In this document: positions 1-10,077 of the stretch, piece after piece
Layout of the letters: each line of letters opens with the position of its first letter
Position numbering within the stretch: position 1 is the first letter of the stretch
Source: Rebecca billardiae RCC1528
Taxonomy: Eukaryota; Haptophyta
Direction of reading: 5' to 3'
NCBI GenBank assembly: GCA_965240325.2
Contig: OZ251226.1
Span: 1,364,001-1,428,000, forward strand
DNA: 64,000 nt
Translations under genes and position numbers: made by a program
The notes under the pieces: model-generated
What the model was told of the DNA's origin: nothing
Databases searched by the model: none
Seen by the model: only the letters and a program-made list of their open reading frames with translations

Positions 1-86
1 CCGCTGCCGCCCGGCGCTCAGGAAAAAACCTTGAGGTGATGTCGCGCTGGCCGCTCGCTGGGAGCTCCCGGCCCGGACCTCCCTTG
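1..86 (+). mobile_element. Right end of a foldback (long-TIR) element cut by window edge
   Basis: Bases 1-86 match, almost base for base, the last 86 bases of the complete foldback element that ends at 40094, including the terminal CGGACCTCCCTTG. By analogy the element ends after CCCTTG at about 86 and the adjacent AACGAGG would be one copy of its 7-bp target duplication. The other half lies outside the window. This shows at least two insertions of the family nearby. Confidence 0.75.
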
Positions 87-1166
87 AACGAGGGCAGCAT
101 CGAGAGCAACGACCATGCGGCATGCGCCGCTCTCCGGTAATCCTGAGGGTCAGATGCGTTTGCCTCTCGCCAGGTGTGCTCAGACGAGCAGAGACTAGGC
201 GACAATCTCGTCCCTCTGGCAATGGCCGGCTCTGACATGTCGCTCGTCCTTACGAAGCAATGCCCTGGAACTCGGGGCCAGTCACAGACTTGAGTGCATG
301 CACGAGGTGAGTTCGGTGTGTTCAGTGCGGGTGGTGGAGCGGCGCGGCGTGCAAGGGAACCCGTCTTCTGCTTGTGTCTAGACGAATGCACCCTCTGACG
401 AACTCACCGAGCACGGGTGCTCCCAAGATTGCAGAGCCGCCATCAGCGAGTCGCGGTCTGCCGCCGCTATGATCGGGCACGCGCGCGCCCGATGCGGCCA
501 TGTCTCGTTCCGTGGTCGGTTGTGGCCCAAGCCGTGTGCGCACATGTCCTCTTCGTCGGGCTCTCGCGAGGCCTAGTACGCATACAGTGTGGCCCAATAG
601 TGCAAGCGCCACACGCGTTCTCACGGCGCGGCGCGGAGGCGAGCTGCGTCTGCCGCCGGTCGTCGTTTGAGCGAGATTCGAGCAGATACGCCGAACTCAT
701 TACTCACCAAATTGAATGGCGCGGTAAAGTTCATAGTTCATACGTTGCTTCTCCAGGTTTCAGACTTCCTGCCCGCCAATCGTATCGGCAGGATCCATCC
801 GCCCTCTTTTCATCGAGTTTACCCGCGGCTACTTGCGAGCATGATCGTGTAATAATACCTCGGCCGACCAACGGGCAGTCATCACGACAACCTACTAAGG
901 CGTGATGAAGATTCGCCGTCCACCAAGCGACCACCTCGCCTGCTGGGCGTGAGATGGCGTGAGTGCGTGACGAACGGGCATACAAACTCTCCAAAAGGCG
1001 GTGATGCTGAGAGCGCAACATTGGCTCACAGCAAGGCACCAAGCACGCCCTTCCGCCGGCCCGGTTGGCGGGCGGTCATTTCGATCGGCCGGGTGAGGGT
1101 TACACCCCCGGAGGCTCGGACTTCCCGCGCCCGCAACGGCCGCGGCCGCGCGCGCGCACAGCTAGG
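87..1166. other. Intergenic stretch, no gene recognised
   Basis: Open frames exist on both strands (the longest on the plus strand runs about 417-905), but none shows a recognisable domain or the codon pattern of the neighbouring genes. I see nothing that supports a gene. The last hundred bases are the GC-rich leader of the UBE2H-like gene. Confidence 0.5.
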
Positions 1167-2233
1167 ATGAGCTCCCCCGGCAAGAGGCGAGAGATGGACG
1201 TGATGAAGCTGTGAGCGCGTCGACACTCACGGAGCGCGCTTCGGGGGGTGCGCCCGTCCGGGGTGCGCACGCCACCCGCTCACGCGGCCTCCCGCGTGGC
1301 TCGCGGACACTGCGTGCTGCAGTATGATGAGCGACTACAACATCTCCCTGGTGGAGGACAATGTGAACGACTTCTATGTCATCTTCCCCGGGCCCAAAGA
1401 GAGTGAGTCGCCGCGTCGCGCGTGGGCGGCGTGCACGCGCTCCGGGCTGACGCGCCGTCGTGCGCGCACGCCTTGCGCACGCGCGCGCGCGCAGGCCCGT
1501 ACGAGGGTGGGCGATGGAAGGTGCACGTGGAGCTGCCCGAAAACTATCCCTACAAGTCGCCGTCCATCGGCTTCTGCAACCGCATCTTCCACCCCAACGT
1601 AGACGAGATGTGAGCGCGCGCGCGCCGCGCTCAGCGCCCTCGGTCGTCCTCGGCGCCGGTCGTGGACGGCGGCCGCGGGAGGAGGGGGAGACGAGGGGGG
1701 TGGGGTAGGATGAAAGGCGGGCGGGAAGCCGCCGCTTGCCCCAGCCCCGGCTCACGCACCCCCGCCTCCGCATCCGCCTCCTCCGCGCCGCGCGCGCGCA
1801 GGTCGGGCTCCGTCTGTCTCGACGTGATTAATCAGACGTGGTCGCCGATGTTCGACCTGCTCAACGTCTTCGAGACGTTCTTGCCGCAGCTGCTGCTCTA
1901 CCCCAACCCGACGGACCCGCTGAACGGCGAGGCGGCCTCTCTGTTGCTCCGCGAGCCCGAGCAGTACAAGGCGAAAGTCAAAGGTGCGCGGCGCGCTGCC
2001 CGCGGCCGCGCGCGCGCGCGCGCGCCGCACGCTCACGCCGCCGCCGCCCTTGCCAACCGCCGAACCGGTGCGCTCGCGCAGAGTATGTGTTGAGATACGG
2101 CCAGGACGTCTCGCTGGAGATGGACGTGCCAAGGCGGTCTGGCGGCAGCAGCGGCGACGGCGGCGACATGGACGACGACGACGACGACGATGACGATCTC
2201 GAGTACATCTCGGACGGCTCCGACTCGCTGTGA
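1167..2233 (+). CDS. UBE2H: Ubiquitin-conjugating enzyme E2, UBE2H-like
   Basis: Five exons: 1167-1210, 1323-1402, 1495-1609, 1802-1983 and 2082-2233, all with GT-AG introns, giving 190 residues. The protein is an E2 that accepts ubiquitin from E1 and passes it to substrates or E3 ligases. The whole E2 core is visible: [18 protein letters not shown], then SPSIGF and FHPN, then [15 protein letters not shown] carrying the predicted thioester cysteine (about residue 85), and [16 protein letters not shown]. The order and wording follow animal and plant UBE2H closely, including a short acidic C-terminal tail (a run of nine Asp, then a Ser/Asp/Glu end), as in UBE2H, whose acidic tail is a family trait. 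The N terminus is [15 protein letters not shown]. Splicing is inferred from frame and family alignment; each junction restores the E2 sequence exactly. Start and domain call are secure. Confidence 0.93.
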
Positions 2234-3127
2234 TTCGTCGGCCCCGGCGCACTCGTCGCGCGGCGGACTGCGCCCAGAGCACACGGCGCGCGCACACGCA
2301 GCACCCAGTCTCCCCATCTCATCGCGCAGTGGCATGACCCGCGCAGCGGAGGGTTTTGCCCGCGGCAGTGACGCCCCGGACGCCCACCCCGCTTGCAGCG
2401 ACCGGACGTCGGGCTCGATCGCACGGCGGCTCCACACTTCCGGCTCCGCCGTCCGCGTACGTGGCAACGTGCCTATGTTGGCATCGACGCCCTGACGCCC
2501 TGGCAACGAGAGTGACGGTGGCGATGCCGCCATTACGTTACGACGCGTCTCATCAAGAGTGTTCGTTCATCGGGCTGCTTCCGGCCAGCCGCCACGACTG
2601 ATGTACACTACAATCGTCCGCCCATTGGCATTGACGCGCATTGACTGGGCCCCGCCGGACTAGTCGGAGTGACGGAGAGTGCCCCCACAGTCGCAGAGGG
2701 CAGCTAGGCCCCCGGAGTCCGCGCACGGACGGACGGGACCTCGCCCGTCACGCGCGCGACGGCGACGGACGCATCCGATATTCTTCGAGTGAGCCGCCAG
2801 CAATTTCTGTACAGCGGTACATGCGCAGTAGTATATTACTGATATATATATATATATATACAGTACTACGTATATGTATATGGGTGGTCGTTACGAAAAT
2901 AACTCTGCCGGCGCAGCAATTAGAAAGTCTATACTACGAACGAATGGCACTCACGAACGTCTCCGCCGAGGCTCGGGCCTCGGGCTCCGAGTCCGACGGG
3001 CTCGGGCTCGGCTCAGGCTCGCTCGACCTCATCAGGTAACCTAGACCTCGGCGGCTCGTCCGCGAGTCATCAGCAATAGAGGCGCCGCCAGGCCATGCAC
3101 CGGGAGCCATCGACCAGCACGCGCTCG
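2234..3127. other. Intergenic, converging 3' ends; short AT microsatellite
   Basis: This is the space between two convergent genes. It holds a short (TA)n tract near 2841-2860 and GC-rich low-complexity sequence near 2960-3040. I see no gene; presumably both 3' UTRs and polyadenylation signals lie here, but no clear signal stands out. Confidence 0.5.
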
Positions 3128-5201
3128 TCATCCGGCCGACGTCGACGGCGCGGTGGACGAGGGCGCCGGCGATTGCGCACGCGCCAACGCGCCCGCGCCG
3201 AGCATCGGTGACGCGGCGCCCTGCTGCCGCTGCGACAGCAGCGTCGGCAGCGCGGGCAGTTCAGCGTACCAGCGCGCGACAACCTGGGCGAGGCTCTTGG
3301 TTCGTACGAGCCGCTGCACCTCCCACAGGTCGCACGTGACCTCCGTCACGCTGTCCGCGCACTTGTACTCCTCGCTGTCCACGAAGCGCAGCAGGCCGCG
3401 GCTGAAGGCTCGCTCCTCCGGCTGCGCCGCGCCGCGCCGAGCCGCCGACGCGCGCGGCGCGAAAAATCGCGCGGGCAAATGGGCGCGGGCGTGGCGGTGA
3501 GTGTGCGCGCGCGTGGCGGGCGTGCGCGCGCGCGCGCGCGCTCACCTTGGACCACGCCACGCTCGAGGGCTCCGCTTCGGCCAGCGCCTTGCGCGCCGCA
3601 CCCACATCGTACCCATGTGAGTGCAGCAGCCTCAGCGCTGCCTCCTGCCGCTGTGGGGCGCCGCCCGCCGGCGCGGCGCCCGGCGCGAGCACCGAGCCTG
3701 CGCACGAGCTGACGCTCGCGGTGGTCGAGCTCGCGGCGGTGCCCACGCCGACGGGCGCGTTGGCGCACGACGACGTGACGAACCGGTGCACTGCCTCCAG
3801 CGACGTCGCGACCAATTCGTCCTCAGGCACGCTGCTGACGCCGCCGCCGCCGCCTCCCACAACCGCCGCCGCCGCGCTTCGTGTCGGCGTCGCTCGCCGC
3901 AGCTGCCGCTGTGGTCCGGGGTTCGCGGCGGCGGGCGGAGGCGCCCAGACGAGCTCGTCCGCGCGGTCGGGCAGCGCACGCGCCTCCTCCACGGGCAGCC
4001 AGCCGCCTTTCGCCGCCCGCTCGCTGCACGGCGGCAACTCGGCCTGGTGGGATCTGCCGACGCCGACGGCGCTCGGCTTGCCGCTCGATGCGCTCAGGTG
4101 GTGGCCCGGCGACGTGGGCGTGCGCCCGCCCGGGGAGAGGGGCGTGCCGTCGTCCGCCGTGCCGAGCTTGAGCTTCTGCGGGGCGCGCGGGGGAGGGCGC
4201 GGCGGCGCGGCGGCGCGGCGACGTGCGCGTGGGCCACGCGCGCCCTCGCGCCGCGCGCGCCGCCGCCGCGAGGGCGCGCGCGGCGCGTGGGAAGAGCGCG
4301 CGCTGGCTCCCACCTTTCGAGCCTCAGCCGCGGCGCCGCCGCCGGCGCGCGCGCTGCGGCCCAGCGGGCTGCCACCTTCGGCGCCCTTAGGCTTGGGCGA
4401 GCGCCTCGCCGACTTGAGCTCGGAGGCCGGGTCGCGCAGCCGCGCGGGCAGGTACAGCTGCCGCCCCTTCTTCGTGACGCCGCTGACAATGTTCACCGGC
4501 TGGCGACCGGTAGCCGCCGTCTCGTGTCTCGCGCGCTTCGCGCTTGCACCGGGCGTGCGCGCGAGCCGGCTGCCGCGCGCCGAGCCGGGCGTCCGCCTGC
4601 CGCTGTGCACGCCGCGCCCGCCGCCCGCGCCCCGCGCCGCCTGCCGCGCGGCGTACCGCCGCTCCAGCTCCGCCAGCTCCTCCGCCTCCGGGAGATAGTC
4701 TGAGATTGTAGCGCGCTCGCGCAGCCTCGCGAGCTCCGACTCGGCGGGCGGCGCGGGCGGCTGCACGAGCGCGAGGAGGCAGCGCTGGAGGGCGGCGTGC
4801 GACCGCCTCTGCATGATCGGCGGGATCGCCTGCGTCTGCTGCAGCCGGAGCAGCAGGCGCGACGCCGGCACGTTGGCTCGGAAAAGCCTGTCCGACGTCG
4901 GCGCGGGCGGCACCGGCGAGCGCGAGGCGGGCGCGCCCGAGGGCGGGACAAAGGCGCCGCACGGTGCGACGGGGAGCGAGGGCACGACGCTTGCGCCGCG
5001 GCCGCTCCCCGGCGGCGACTCCGCCTGGAAGACCTTCGTCTTGCGCCATGCGATCGGAGTCTTGCCGTCCGAGATGCGAAATTGCGTGTACAGCTTGCCA
5101 GGCGAGTAGTGGCGGTCGGGGAAGCAGCCGCCGCCTCGGAGGGGCGGCACTGGGGCCACCACCTCGGGCTGCGCCTCGCCGTTCGCGGCGACCAGGCTCA
5201 T
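3128..5201 (-). CDS. ELM2/SANT-like nuclear protein
   Basis: Two exons on the minus strand, 5201-3546 and 3421-3128, with a 124-nt GC-rich intron (phase 0), giving 649 residues. The start is the ATG at 5201. The long N-terminal part is low-complexity (Ala, Arg, Pro, Ser), with no clear fold apart from a short conserved-looking segment near residues 30-55 (SPGKLYTQFRISDGKTPIAW). Near the C terminus, ALRLLHSHGYDVGAARKAL resembles the end of an ELM2 domain. Across the intron, AWSKPEERAFSRGLLRF followed by VRTKSLAQVVARWYAEL resembles a SANT repeat of MTA, MIER and RCOR proteins, which recruit histone deacetylases. A chromatin-corepressor role is therefore inferred, not shown. It is head-to-head with the topoisomerase II gene, 313 bp apart. 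The ELM2 match is weak and should be tested by profile search. Confidence 0.6.
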
Positions 5202-5514
5202 CACCCCACGTCAGCGTCGCCCGCGGGCTTCTCGCGCCAGGCTGCCTCGAGGTTGACGAGCCGCCCCAACGCGCCTCGCTTGTTTCAAGCCAGGCTTTCC
5301 GCGCCCAGCGCTGGCGAGCACAAGGGGCCGGAGTTGGCGCCAATGATGAACAGGACTGATCAAGAGGACCCGGATCGCGCTTCACCAGGCGGCCGTCGGT
5401 TGACGAGGCGGGCGGGAGAGCCAGCCGGAATCCCGCTGCAGAAAGCCCGTGACCGAGCACTCCGGACGGCCGCGGCGCATCGACTCGCAATCGCGCGCGC
5501 GCGTGTCGCGCGTG
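5202..5514. promoter_or_regulatory. Putative bidirectional promoter, ELM2/SANT-like and topoisomerase II
   Basis: The 313 bp lie between the two divergent start codons (5201 minus, 5515 plus) and must contain both 5' leaders. No TATA-like sequence was recognised; the stretch is GC-rich. The promoter role is inferred from gene arrangement only. Confidence 0.4.
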
Positions 5515-8500
5515 ATGCGCGGCGCGTGGTGGCGCGCGTGCCGCGCCGCGGCGCCGCTCACGCCGCGAGCGCGGCGGCTGTGCACCTACGAGCGCCTCGA
5601 GCCCGTCGAGCACGTGCTCAAGCGCCCCGAGATGTACGTCGGCGCGACCGAGCTCGTGAGCGAGCCGCTCTGGGTGCTCGAGCCGTCGACGCGCACGCTG
5701 GTGTACCGCACGTGCACGCACGTGCCGGCGGTGCTCAAGGTGTTCGACGAGATACTGGTGAACGCGCTCGACGCGAGCCAGCGCTCGAAGCTCACCGATG
5801 AGCTCCGCGTCGACATCGACGCGGCCGCGGGCCGCGTGTGCGTCCACAACAACGGGCCAGGCATCGCGGTCGCTGTGCACGAGACGGAGGGCGTGTGGAT
5901 CCCCGAGCTGGTGCTCGGCTCGCTCTTCGCCGGGTCCAACTTCGACGACGCCCGCGCGCGCACCGTCGGCGGGCGGCACGGCTTCGGCGCCACGCTGACC
6001 AACATCTTCTCGTCGCGGTTCGAAGTGGAGACTGTGGACACGGGACGGCAGCTGCACTACCGGCAGGCGTGGGCGCGGAACATGGCGGAGTGCGGCGAGC
6101 CCGCGGTGCGCACGGCGAAGGGCACGCCCGCCGAGCGGCGCGGCTACACGCGCGTCGACTTCACCCTCGACCTGCCCCGCCTCGGCCTGGGCTCGCTCGG
6201 CGGCGACACGCTCGCGCTCATGTGCCGGCGCGTGTACGACGCGGCCGCCGTCTCGCGCTGCGCGGTGTTCCTCGACGGCGAGCGCGTGGAGGTGGGCGGC
6301 TTCGGCGCGTACGCGGCGCTGTGCCTCCCGCACGCGCACGCCGACGGCGCCGCGCACGCCGCCGCGGTCGCCTCGACCAAGCTGAGCGTCGGCGACCACA
6401 AGTGGCAGCTGGCCGTCGCGCGCGCGGGCGGCGCGGACGGCGCGGCCGCCGCCGCCGAAGGGCTGCCGCCCGCGACGCACCTGAGCTTCGTCAACGGCGT
6501 GCACACGAGCAAGGGCGGCACGCACGTGAGCGCGGTGTACGACGCGCTGTGCAAGGCGCTCGTGCCGCGCCTCGCCCGCGGCGCGGGCGACGCGGCGAAG
6601 CACGTGACGCCGGCACTCATCCGATCGCACCTGCTGCTCGCGCTGAGCGCGACAGTGGACAACCCGGCCTTCGACTCGCAGACGAAGGAGCGGCTGTCGA
6701 CGCGGCCGGCGGCGCTGGGCGACGTGGGCGACGCGCTCACCGACGCCTTCGCGCGCAAGCTCCTCGCGCTCGACGGCCTGCGCGACGCCATCCTCGGCGC
6801 GGCGCGCGCGCGCTCGGAGAAGCAGGGCGGCGGCGCCGCGCTCAAAATCAAAGCCAAAAAATCGGGCGGCCGGCCCGCCGTGCCCAAGCTGGAGGACGCG
6901 CTGAAGGCGGGCGGGCCGCGCGCGGCGGAGTGCACGCTGATCCTGACGGAGGGCGACTCGGCCAAGGCGCTCGCCGTCGCAGGCCTCGAGGTCGTCGGCC
7001 GCGACCTCTACGGCGTGCTGCCGCTGAAGGGCAAGACACTCAACGTGAGGGACCTGCCGCGCGCCCGCGCGACGGCCAACGAGGAAGTTCGCGGAATCTT
7101 CCTCTCGCTCGGCGTCGCGCCGGACACGCCGGCGGCGCAGCTGCGCGAGCGGCTGCGGTACGGGCGCGTGCTGCTGATGACCGACCAGGACCACGACGGC
7201 TCGCACATCAAGGGCCTCGTCCTTAACCTCCTCGACGTCTTCTTCCCGTCGCTCGTCGGCAGCCGAGGCTTTGTCAGCCATTTCGTGACGCCGATCGTGA
7301 AGGCGCGGCCGCGCGGCGGCGGGGCGGGGAGCCGGGGCGAGGGCGGCGAGCGGAGCGCGCCGCGCCGGCGCAAGGCGTCGGCGCAGGGACCCGCGCCCGA
7401 GCCCGCGGCCCCGCGCGTGCTCGAGTTCTACTCGCTGCAGGAATACGATGAGTGGCGGCAGCGGCAGCTGAGCGGAGGCGGCGGCGCGGCCGGCGGCGGC
7501 GGCGCGGCCGGCCGGGACGGCGGCGGCGGTGGCGGCGGCGAGGAGGGCAGCGCGGGCGGGGCGGCGCGGGGCGCGCAGGGTGCGGACGCCACCGCCGCGC
7601 TGCGGCAGCGCTGGGCCATCAAGTACTACAAGGGCCTCGGCACCAGCACCTCGCAGGAGGCGCGAGAGTACTTTCGAGATATCGACGCGCACGTGAAGGA
7701 AATTGCATGGGCGGAGGGGGACAGGGACCAGCTCGACATGGCGTTCGCGACGAAGCGCGCGCCCGACCGGCGCGAGTGGATGCTCCGCGCGCAGCGCGCG
7801 GGCGGGAGCGCCGCCTCGACCGTCACCGACGCGCCCGCGCTCCCGGCCGTGCACAGTGCGCTGCGTGCGGAGCCGGACGCAGCCGGCGCGGCGGGCGCGG
7901 CGGGCGCGGCGGGCGAGCGGCCGCCGGCCGTGACGATCGGCGGCGGCGCGGCGGCGGTGGCCGAGCGCACGGTGGGCGAGTTCATTGAGCACGACCTCGT
8001 GCAGTTCGCGCTCGCCGACTGCGTCCGCTCCATCCCCTCCGTGCTGGACGGCCTCAAGCCCACGCAGCGCAAGGTGCTGTATGCTTGCTTCGGGCGGCGC
8101 GGCGGCGGCTCGTCGGAGGTCAAGCTGGCGCAGCTGGCGAGCTACGTGGCCGAGGCCACGGCGTACCACCACGGCGAGGCGTCGATGGTCTCGACGATCG
8201 TCGCGATGGCGCAGGACTTCGTCGGCGCCAACTCCGTGCCGCTCCTCGTCGGCGTCGGCCAGTTTGGCACCCGCTGGTCCGGAGGCGACGACGCGGCCGC
8301 CGCCCGGTATATCCACGTGCGAGTCGCGCCGATCGCGCGGCTGCTCTTCCCGCGTGCGGACGACGCGGTGCTCCCGCGCGTGGAGGAGGAGGGGCGGCTG
8401 GTCGAGCCGCTCGCGTACGTGCCCGTCGTGCCGCTCGCGCTGCTCAACGGCGCGCAGGGCATCGGCACCGGCTGGTCGACCACCATGCCCTCGTACCACC

Positions 8501-9642
8501 CCCTTGCGGTGCTGGGCAACACGCGCCGGCTCGCGGCCGCCGAGGGCGACCCGAGCGCGCGCGCGGCGCTCGCGCCCATGCCGGTCTGGGCGGCGGGGTT
8601 CCGCGGGCGGTTCGGCCCCGCGGAGGAGCGCGGCGAGTCGCGCCGCGCCGTGTGCGTCGGCGCGCTCCACGCCCGCTCCGCCACGCACGTCGACGTGACC
8701 GAGCTGCCGCTCGGCCGCTGGACTCGAGACTATAAGGCACACCTGGACGCTCTGATCGCCGAGGGCCGGCTGGGCTCTTACTCGGAGCGGCACTCGGAGC
8801 GGCACGTGCACTTCGAGCTGAAGATGAGCCGGCAGCAGGGCGAGGCGCTGCGCGCGTTCCCGTCCGCCGCCGCGGAGCGCGTGATGCGCGAGAGCGGCGC
8901 GCTGCCAGAAGGCGGCGGCGGCGGCGGCGGCCGCCGCGGCCGCGGCCGCGCAGGCGGCGCCGGCGGCCTGACGGAGCGGCAGCGGTGGGCGCTGGAGTAC
9001 AACCTCAAACTGCATGGGTACGTGCAGCTTGGCAACGCGCACCTCTTCGACACGAGCGGCGCGATCGCGCGCTACCCTGGGCCGGAGGACATCCTGCTCG
9101 AGCACGCCGCCGCGCGCCGGGCGCTCTACTCGCGGCGCAAGGCTGCCGAGGTGCGCGCGCTCGCCGCCGCCGAGGCCGAGCTGGCAAATCGCTCTCGGTT
9201 TGTCGAGATGGTGGTGGCCCGGAGGATCGACCTGCTCGGCTCGCGGCGCGAGCAGCTCGTGGGCGCGCTGGCCGAGCACGGCTTCGAGACGGCCGCACAG
9301 CTGCGCGCGCGGGCCGGCCCGCCCAGCGAGGAGGCCGCCGACGCCGCCGACGCCGACGGTGAATCGCGCGCCGACTCCGCCCGGCAGGCGGGCGAGGGCA
9401 GCGATGGTGCCGCGGATGGCGCGGACGGCGGTGACGGCGGCGACGACGACTACGGCTACCTGCTGCGCATGCAGCTGCGCGAGCTGACGGCCGAGCGCGT
9501 GCAGCGACTGCTCGCCGAGCGCGAGCGGTGCGCGGCCGAGCTCGCCGCCTCGCGCGCGCGCACCGAGCGTCAGATGTGGGATGCGGAGCTTGATCGTCTG
9601 CAAGAGCCGCTCGAGCGCATCGTTGCGGACGGCGAGAGCTGA
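5515..9642 (+). CDS. TOP2: DNA topoisomerase IIA (TOP2), possibly organelle-targeted
   Basis: Uninterrupted frame of 1375 residues. The enzyme makes transient double-strand breaks, using ATP, to pass one duplex through another. GHKL ATPase motifs: EILVNALDA, NNGPGI (about residue 112) and GGRHGFGATLTNIFSS. Toprim motifs: EGDSAK (about 479) and DQDHDGSH (about 557). KYYKGLGTS follows. The breakage-reunion domain has IPSVLDGLKPTQRKVLYACF, the RYIHVR segment with the catalytic Tyr (about 932), and NGAQGIGTGWSTTMPSYHP. The start is the ATG at 5515; in-frame GTG at 5449 is not needed. The N terminus MRGAWWRACRAAAPLTPRAR is Arg/Ala-rich without acids, like a mitochondrial presequence, and the ATPase domain begins directly after it. 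The long charged nuclear C-terminal tail of animal or yeast Top2 is missing. A Gly/Ala-rich insert (about 7300-7600) sits between Toprim and the KYYKG segment. A second copy elsewhere in the genome may serve the nucleus. Confidence 0.93.
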   Translation: MRGAWWRACRAAAPLTPRARRLCTYERLEPVEHVLKRPEMYVGATELVSEPLWVLEPSTRTLVYRTCTHVPAVLKVFDEILVNALDASQRSKLTDELRVDIDAAAGRVCVHNNGPGIAVAVHETEGVWIPELVLGSLFAGSNFDDARARTVGGRHGFGATLTNIFSSRFEVETVDTGRQLHYRQAWARNMAECGEPAVRTAKGTPAERRGYTRVDFTLDLPRLGLGSLGGDTLALMCRRVYDAAAVSRCAVFLDGERVEVGGFGAYAALCLPHAHADGAAHAAAVASTKLSVGDHKWQLAVARAGGADGAAAAAEGLPPATHLSFVNGVHTSKGGTHVSAVYDALCKALVPRLARGAGDAAKHVTPALIRSHLLLALSATVDNPAFDSQTKERLSTRPAALGDVGDALTDAFARKLLALDGLRDAILGAARARSEKQGGGAALKIKAKKSGGRPAVPKLEDALKAGGPRAAECTLILTEGDSAKALAVAGLEVVGRDLYGVLPLKGKTLNVRDLPRARATANEEVRGIFLSLGVAPDTPAAQLRERLRYGRVLLMTDQDHDGSHIKGLVLNLLDVFFPSLVGSRGFVSHFVTPIVKARPRGGGAGSRGEGGERSAPRRRKASAQGPAPEPAAPRVLEFYSLQEYDEWRQRQLSGGGGAAGGGGAAGRDGGGGGGGEEGSAGGAARGAQGADATAALRQRWAIKYYKGLGTSTSQEAREYFRDIDAHVKEIAWAEGDRDQLDMAFATKRAPDRREWMLRAQRAGGSAASTVTDAPALPAVHSALRAEPDAAGAAGAAGAAGERPPAVTIGGGAAAVAERTVGEFIEHDLVQFALADCVRSIPSVLDGLKPTQRKVLYACFGRRGGGSSEVKLAQLASYVAEATAYHHGEASMVSTIVAMAQDFVGANSVPLLVGVGQFGTRWSGGDDAAAARYIHVRVAPIARLLFPRADDAVLPRVEEEGRLVEPLAYVPVVPLALLNGAQGIGTGWSTTMPSYHPLAVLGNTRRLAAAEGDPSARAALAPMPVWAAGFRGRFGPAEERGESRRAVCVGALHARSATHVDVTELPLGRWTRDYKAHLDALIAEGRLGSYSERHSERHVHFELKMSRQQGEALRAFPSAAAERVMRESGALPEGGGGGGGRRGRGRAGGAGGLTERQRWALEYNLKLHGYVQLGNAHLFDTSGAIARYPGPEDILLEHAAARRALYSRRKAAEVRALAAAEAELANRSRFVEMVVARRIDLLGSRREQLVGALAEHGFETAAQLRARAGPPSEEAADAADADGESRADSARQAGEGSDGAADGADGGDGGDDDYGYLLRMQLRELTAERVQRLLAERERCAAELAASRARTERQMWDAELDRLQEPLERIVADGES

Positions 9643-10077
9643 TCGGCCGCGGCGGGCCACGACTCTGAGCGGGCCTGTGTTCGACCAGCCCCACCGGGAC
9701 AAGGCCGCCAGCCCCCCGCAGCTTTTTCGTGGCGCAAGGATGAGCGGGCCGCACTTGCACCTCACCGTCAGGGCTCAGACAGCCATCGTTGCCGGCTTTC
9801 CCCCAGTTCGTGCTTTCCGGCGGGTTTTGGGGCGGCAAAATCGCTTCTGCTCGTACCATAGCCAGAATCTTTGAGAAAGCGCCGCGGAATCTTCGACCGT
9901 GAACCGGTTCGCGCACGTATGAAGCGCATGTAACGGCTTCCGCACGCGTCCGGACCGCGTACAAAAGGCGCGGTGCGCCTGCGCACGCCTAGCCACGTGC
10001 CGAGCCAGGTCCCCGTTCACGACCCACGTCAGGTCACATCCTCCCCGCCGTGCACGTAGTCCCACACCGCAGCCAAA
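9643..10077. other. Intergenic between TOP2 and EFL
   Basis: This 435-bp stretch contains the TOP2 3' end and the EFL promoter and leader. CCCACACCGCAGCCAAA precedes the EFL start codon. No gene or repeat was recognised. Confidence 0.5.

Noticed and set aside
2641-3039. 132-codon plus-strand frame in the UBE2H 3' flank
   Set aside because: Crosses a TA microsatellite that translates as a YIYIY run and has no recognisable domain.
4387-9765. Very long minus-strand open frame (about 1790 codons)
   Set aside because: It lies antisense to the topoisomerase II gene; its translation is Arg/Ala/Gly-rich nonsense caused by strong GC bias at third codon positions, with no domain.
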